Shown piece by piece: positions 5,952 to 7,436 of a stretch of DNA of 7,436 nucleotides. Positions within the stretch are counted from its first letter, which is position 1, and the number at the start of each line of letters is the position of its first letter. Under the pieces are notes generated by a model. That model was not told the origin of the DNA, ran no database searches, and saw nothing but the letters and a program-made list of their open reading frames with translations. Location: NCBI GenBank assembly GCA_021731325.1, contig JAKFXP010000121.1, forward strand, positions 1 to 7,436. The letters are read 5' to 3'. Origin of the DNA: Parcubacteria group bacterium. Its GTDB lineage: Bacteria; Patescibacteriota; Minisyncoccia; Phycocordibacterales; UBA12088. Made by a program: the position numbers and the translations under genes.

Positions 5952-6439
5952 AGTTGATGGGTATGTATGCATGAGATAGGTATACTGAGATAGGTTGCAT
6001 CTTTTGCATGAATCTTCATTGGTTCTGGTTCTATCCGCACTGTTTTCGGTGCTCGTATAAGCAAATACTGCCCTATCACTCGCTCAAAAAATCCTTCCGT
6101 TCTCATAGTGTGACACTCTCGCACCGATGCGTGCGTAAGGTGAACAACATCATACCAATCGACCGTAATACGCGTGTTGGGCGCTATGGTCATGTATGGA
6201 CGTATATCAGCACGTAGGTGTTGCGACTGCACTGCATGCGCTGGGAGCACGAGACCTTCAATCACCGACTCAGAGGAGTTACCTGGTGGTATCTGGATGA
6301 CATAGCGCACCATGATACTGCGCGTAAGGTGCTGCACATAGCCATAAACCTCATACACAGCTGGTACGAATGAGGGGCTCAATTCGGGAGTGGTGACATA
6401 ACTCGCATCAACGTAACGGATTTTAGTGACGACGTCCAT
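5948..6439 (-). CDS. Beta-rich protein of unknown function, 163 aa, possible two-domain duplication
   Basis: I cannot name this family. It has no signal peptide or membrane segment and consists mostly of predicted short strands. The second half has WYD (95-97), VIGQYLLI (121-128), KTVRIEPE (132-139), DAT (147-149) and IPISCI (153-158). The first half shows a similar order, RYVDA (8-12), YGYVQHL (32-38), SIMVRYVI (41-48), GLVLPAHAV (62-70), suggesting two copies of one barrel-like domain. This was judged by eye. The downstream 84-aa protein appears to carry a third copy. The ATG at 6439 is preceded by repeat copy B, whose own ATG at 6452 opens a three-codon reading frame (M-L-K-stop) ending one base before this start. 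There is no SD at a useful distance. The stop overlaps the next start (ATGA). Expression probably relies on the duplicated trpS-type promoter. Confidence 0.75.
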   Translation of the reverse strand: MDVVTKIRYVDASYVTTPELSPSFVPAVYEVYGYVQHLTRSIMVRYVIQIPPGNSSESVIEGLVLPAHAVQSQHLRADIRPYMTIAPNTRITVDWYDVVHLTHASVRECHTMRTEGFFERVIGQYLLIRAPKTVRIEPEPMKIHAKDATYLSIPISCIHTHQL

Positions 6440-6448
6440 ACTACTTCA

Positions 6449-6492
6449 ACATACCTCGAAAATATAGCAGAAAACGGGTGTCTTGGCGAATA
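6449..6492 (-). repeat. 44-bp direct repeat, copy B (upstream of the 163-aa gene)
   Basis: This is the second copy of the sequence at 5265-5308, 1,184 bases away in the same orientation. It carries the same extended -10 (TGC-TATATT, 6469-6461), GAGGT and an ATG (6452-6450), but here the ATG leads only into M-L-K-stop before the 163-aa gene begins at 6439. The remaining 78 bases up to the hydrolase stop (6493-6570) hold an 8-bp palindrome GTGATCAC at 6514-6521, but no convincing terminator or gene. Confidence 0.95.
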
Positions 6493-6570
6493 CAGCGTTG
6501 CAGGAAAAACAAGGTGATCACGATGTATTCCCTTCCGTAGCATATGGCAACTCGACACTAGAACCCAGAG

Positions 6571-7137
6571 TTACAGTACGCCTTCCAATAAGCCTTTGCG
6601 GTAGGAATCTGAATGTATGTTATGTATCGTGTTAGGTATCATAACGAGCGATGAGTGTGGTAGCACGCAAGATATTTTTTTTACCTGGGATATAAGTTTC
6701 TTACTTTCCTGTTCCCCATACACAAAGGTCACGTGTGGAGTTTGCATTTTACGCAATACCGCTCTTAGATCAATTTTTTTAAGCTCTCTAATGCGCCTTA
6801 TGCCCAGAAAAGAGATGTACCTCTCGGTCTCTGCAGTCATGGAAGAACCCACTGAGTGAGGTATTGAACATAGAATAATTTTACCAATTTTACCATGCTG
6901 AGATGCGAACAGAGGTAACAACAGTCCTCCTGCTGAAAAACCTAGTACGGCAGCCTCTGATAAATCTTTCAGAGCGAAATATCGGTGCACTTGTTGTAGC
7001 CAGTTAGTTACCGTTCTATACTTCCACACTATAGGGACAATGTACACTTTCCAACCTGCACGCTGAAGATCATTCTTAAAAAGAGCGTACTCTCTCTTTT
7101 CTTCAAAAAACCCAGGAATGATATATATCACTTTCAT
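6571..7137 (-). CDS. Small alpha/beta hydrolase-fold protein, 188 aa
   Basis: The fold is indicated by a first strand and oxyanion turn (KVIYIIPGF, 2-10), the nucleophile elbow GFSAGG (66-71, S68 in GxSxG), a late strand ending in FVYGEQES (138-145) where E142 or E144 would supply the acid, and NTIHNIHS (169-176) where H172 or H175 would complete a Ser-acid-His triad. Use of Glu rather than Asp as the acid is possible in this superfamily but less usual. At 188 aa with no obvious lid domain it resembles minimal esterase-like or RBBP9/YdeN-sized hydrolases. The substrate cannot be inferred. No signal peptide is clear: the N-terminus is the first strand, so it is probably cytoplasmic. A -10-like TAATAT lies 6 bases upstream of the ATG, with no SD. 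The gene is AT-richer in places than the core block (21-30 G+C per 60 bases sampled). Confidence 0.82.
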   Translation of the reverse strand: MKVIYIIPGFFEEKREYALFKNDLQRAGWKVYIVPIVWKYRTVTNWLQQVHRYFALKDLSEAAVLGFSAGGLLLPLFASQHGKIGKIILCSIPHSVGSSMTAETERYISFLGIRRIRELKKIDLRAVLRKMQTPHVTFVYGEQESKKLISQVKKISCVLPHSSLVMIPNTIHNIHSDSYRKGLLEGVL

Positions 7138-7143
7138 GTGGAT

Positions 7144-7149
7144 ATATTA
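7144..7149 (-). promoter_or_regulatory. Candidate -10 element for the hydrolase gene
   Basis: TAATAT on the minus strand ends 6 bases before the hydrolase ATG, directly after a strong terminator, so an independent promoter is needed here. The flanking sequence is AT-rich throughout and several registers are possible. No -35 is recognisable. Confidence 0.35.
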
Positions 7150-7154
7150 TTTAT

Positions 7155-7184
7155 AAAAAAGGGTGACGATAGTTCATCACCCTT
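7155..7184 (-). terminator. Strong intrinsic terminator after the DUF397-family gene
   Basis: On the minus strand AAGGGTGA (7184-7177) pairs with TCACCCTT (7166-7159). The stem extends inward by a G-U and a G-C pair to about 10 bp, and is followed by a T run ending at 7155. It lies about 40 bases past the stop of the DUF397-family gene and before the hydrolase start, separating the two units. Confidence 0.88.
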
Positions 7185-7222
7185 CATAATACCACTTTTT
7201 CGTTATGCTACATGGTTACCTA

Positions 7223-7436
7223 CTACGCAGCAGTTTCAATCGGACCGAGCGAAATTAAGGCATTTTTAATACGTTCTTTAGAAAGATCAAATTCTCCTTT
7301 TTTTGCACCATCAATAAAGACGTGCCACTCTGCATCAGTAAATTCGAGAGTCGATCCTCTCTCGTTTTGTTTTGAATCACGAACATGTACAGTTGAAGTG
7401 GCGAATGCTACTTCAACACACCATTCACGATGTCTC
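7223..7436 (-). CDS. DUF397-family protein, C-terminal part, cut by window edge
   Basis: The 70 visible residues enter from the right edge and end at TAG 7223-7225. The sequence has the DUF397 pattern: EWCVEVAF (4-11, the usual CVEVA segment), VHVRDSK (16-22, the VAVRDSK segment), LEFTDAEWHVFIDG (30-43, the F-T-xx-EW-xx-F block) and KKGEFDLS (45-52). A C-terminal tail of about 18 residues follows. DUF397 proteins are small and best known from Actinobacteria, where they are commonly encoded beside an XRE-type helix-turn-helix regulator (for example near WhiJ-like genes) and are thought to act with it. Any such partner here would lie beyond the right edge. Finding one next to Patescibacteria-like core genes is unusual. 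The region is AT-rich (16 of 60 G+C at 7261-7320). The start is not visible, so length and any N-terminal domain are unknown. Confidence 0.8.
   Translation of the reverse strand, partial: RHREWCVEVAFATSTVHVRDSKQNERGSTLEFTDAEWHVFIDGAKKGEFDLSKERIKNALISLGPIETAA

Larger units (their letters stand above)
5309..6448. other. Three-gene orphan module bracketed by direct repeats; possible cassette
   Basis: The two 44-bp repeats enclose exactly three small genes (163, 84 and 79 aa), an internal promoter and a terminator. Recombination between the repeats would remove the module and leave one intact copy in front of trpS. No integrase, transposase or terminal inverted repeat is visible. A cassette is therefore an inference; a local duplication of the promoter explains the repeats equally well. 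Confidence 0.3.

Noticed and set aside
5952..5972. Upstream ATG at 5972 as the start of the 84-aa gene
   Set aside because: The ATG at 5951 overlaps the preceding stop as ATGA, the typical coupled arrangement; the extra seven residues would lie inside the 163-aa gene.
6439..6455. 15 of 17 bases shared between 6439-6455 and 7406-7422 (CTACTTCAACA core)
   Set aside because: Short matches of 10-11 bases are common by chance in 7.4 kb; one copy is coding and the other leader, with no extension on either side.
7392..7417. Perfect 8-bp inverted repeat (GTTGAAGT-N10-ACTTCAAC) inside the DUF397 coding sequence
   Set aside because: One or two such repeats are expected by chance in a window this size, and the codons give normal conserved DUF397 residues.
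1..7436. CRISPR array, tRNA or rRNA genes, transposase or integrase
   Set aside because: I saw no regularly spaced repeats, cloverleaf-like segments or recombinase motifs on either strand.

Overview
The window looks like a compact bacterial chromosome segment from a Candidate Phyla Radiation (Patescibacteria, Parcubacteria-like) organism or a close relative. This placement is inference. It rests on small, tightly packed genes; an AspRS of the short type that lacks the GAD insert of ordinary bacterial AspRS; the gene set trpS-aspS-scpA-scpB-D-Ala-D-Ala carboxypeptidase; and many starts with no Shine-Dalgarno (SD) sequence. All supported genes lie on the minus strand, so transcription runs from high to low coordinates.

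Core block (5268 down to 366): tryptophanyl-tRNA synthetase, a 447-aa aspartyl-tRNA synthetase, the condensin regulators ScpA and ScpB, and a membrane-anchored PBP5-type D-Ala-D-Ala carboxypeptidase. Gaps are 12-71 bases and the block ends at a probable intrinsic terminator (300-322). It covers translation, chromosome segregation and cell-wall maturation. A separate unit starts at 230 and runs off the left edge: the N-terminus of a type I restriction R subunit (HsdR), with the start of its PD-(D/E)XK nuclease visible.

Accessory block (5309-7436): from high to low, the C-terminus of a DUF397-family protein ending in a strong terminator, a small alpha/beta hydrolase, then three small orphan genes. 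The 163-aa and 84-aa proteins are joined by an ATGA overlap and appear to share one small beta-rich domain, probably twice in the larger protein. The third is a 79-aa acidic protein with its own TTGACA promoter and the only strong SD in the window. It ends at a strong terminator just before the trpS promoter.

The most unusual structure is a 44-bp direct repeat (42/44 identical) at 5265-5308 and 6449-6492. It contains the putative trpS promoter through its ATG, and it brackets the three orphan genes exactly. They may be a small cassette inserted at, or duplicated with, the trpS promoter. The right-hand region is also lower in G+C in the stretches sampled. Most promoters were judged by eye from -10-like hexamers only and are tentative.
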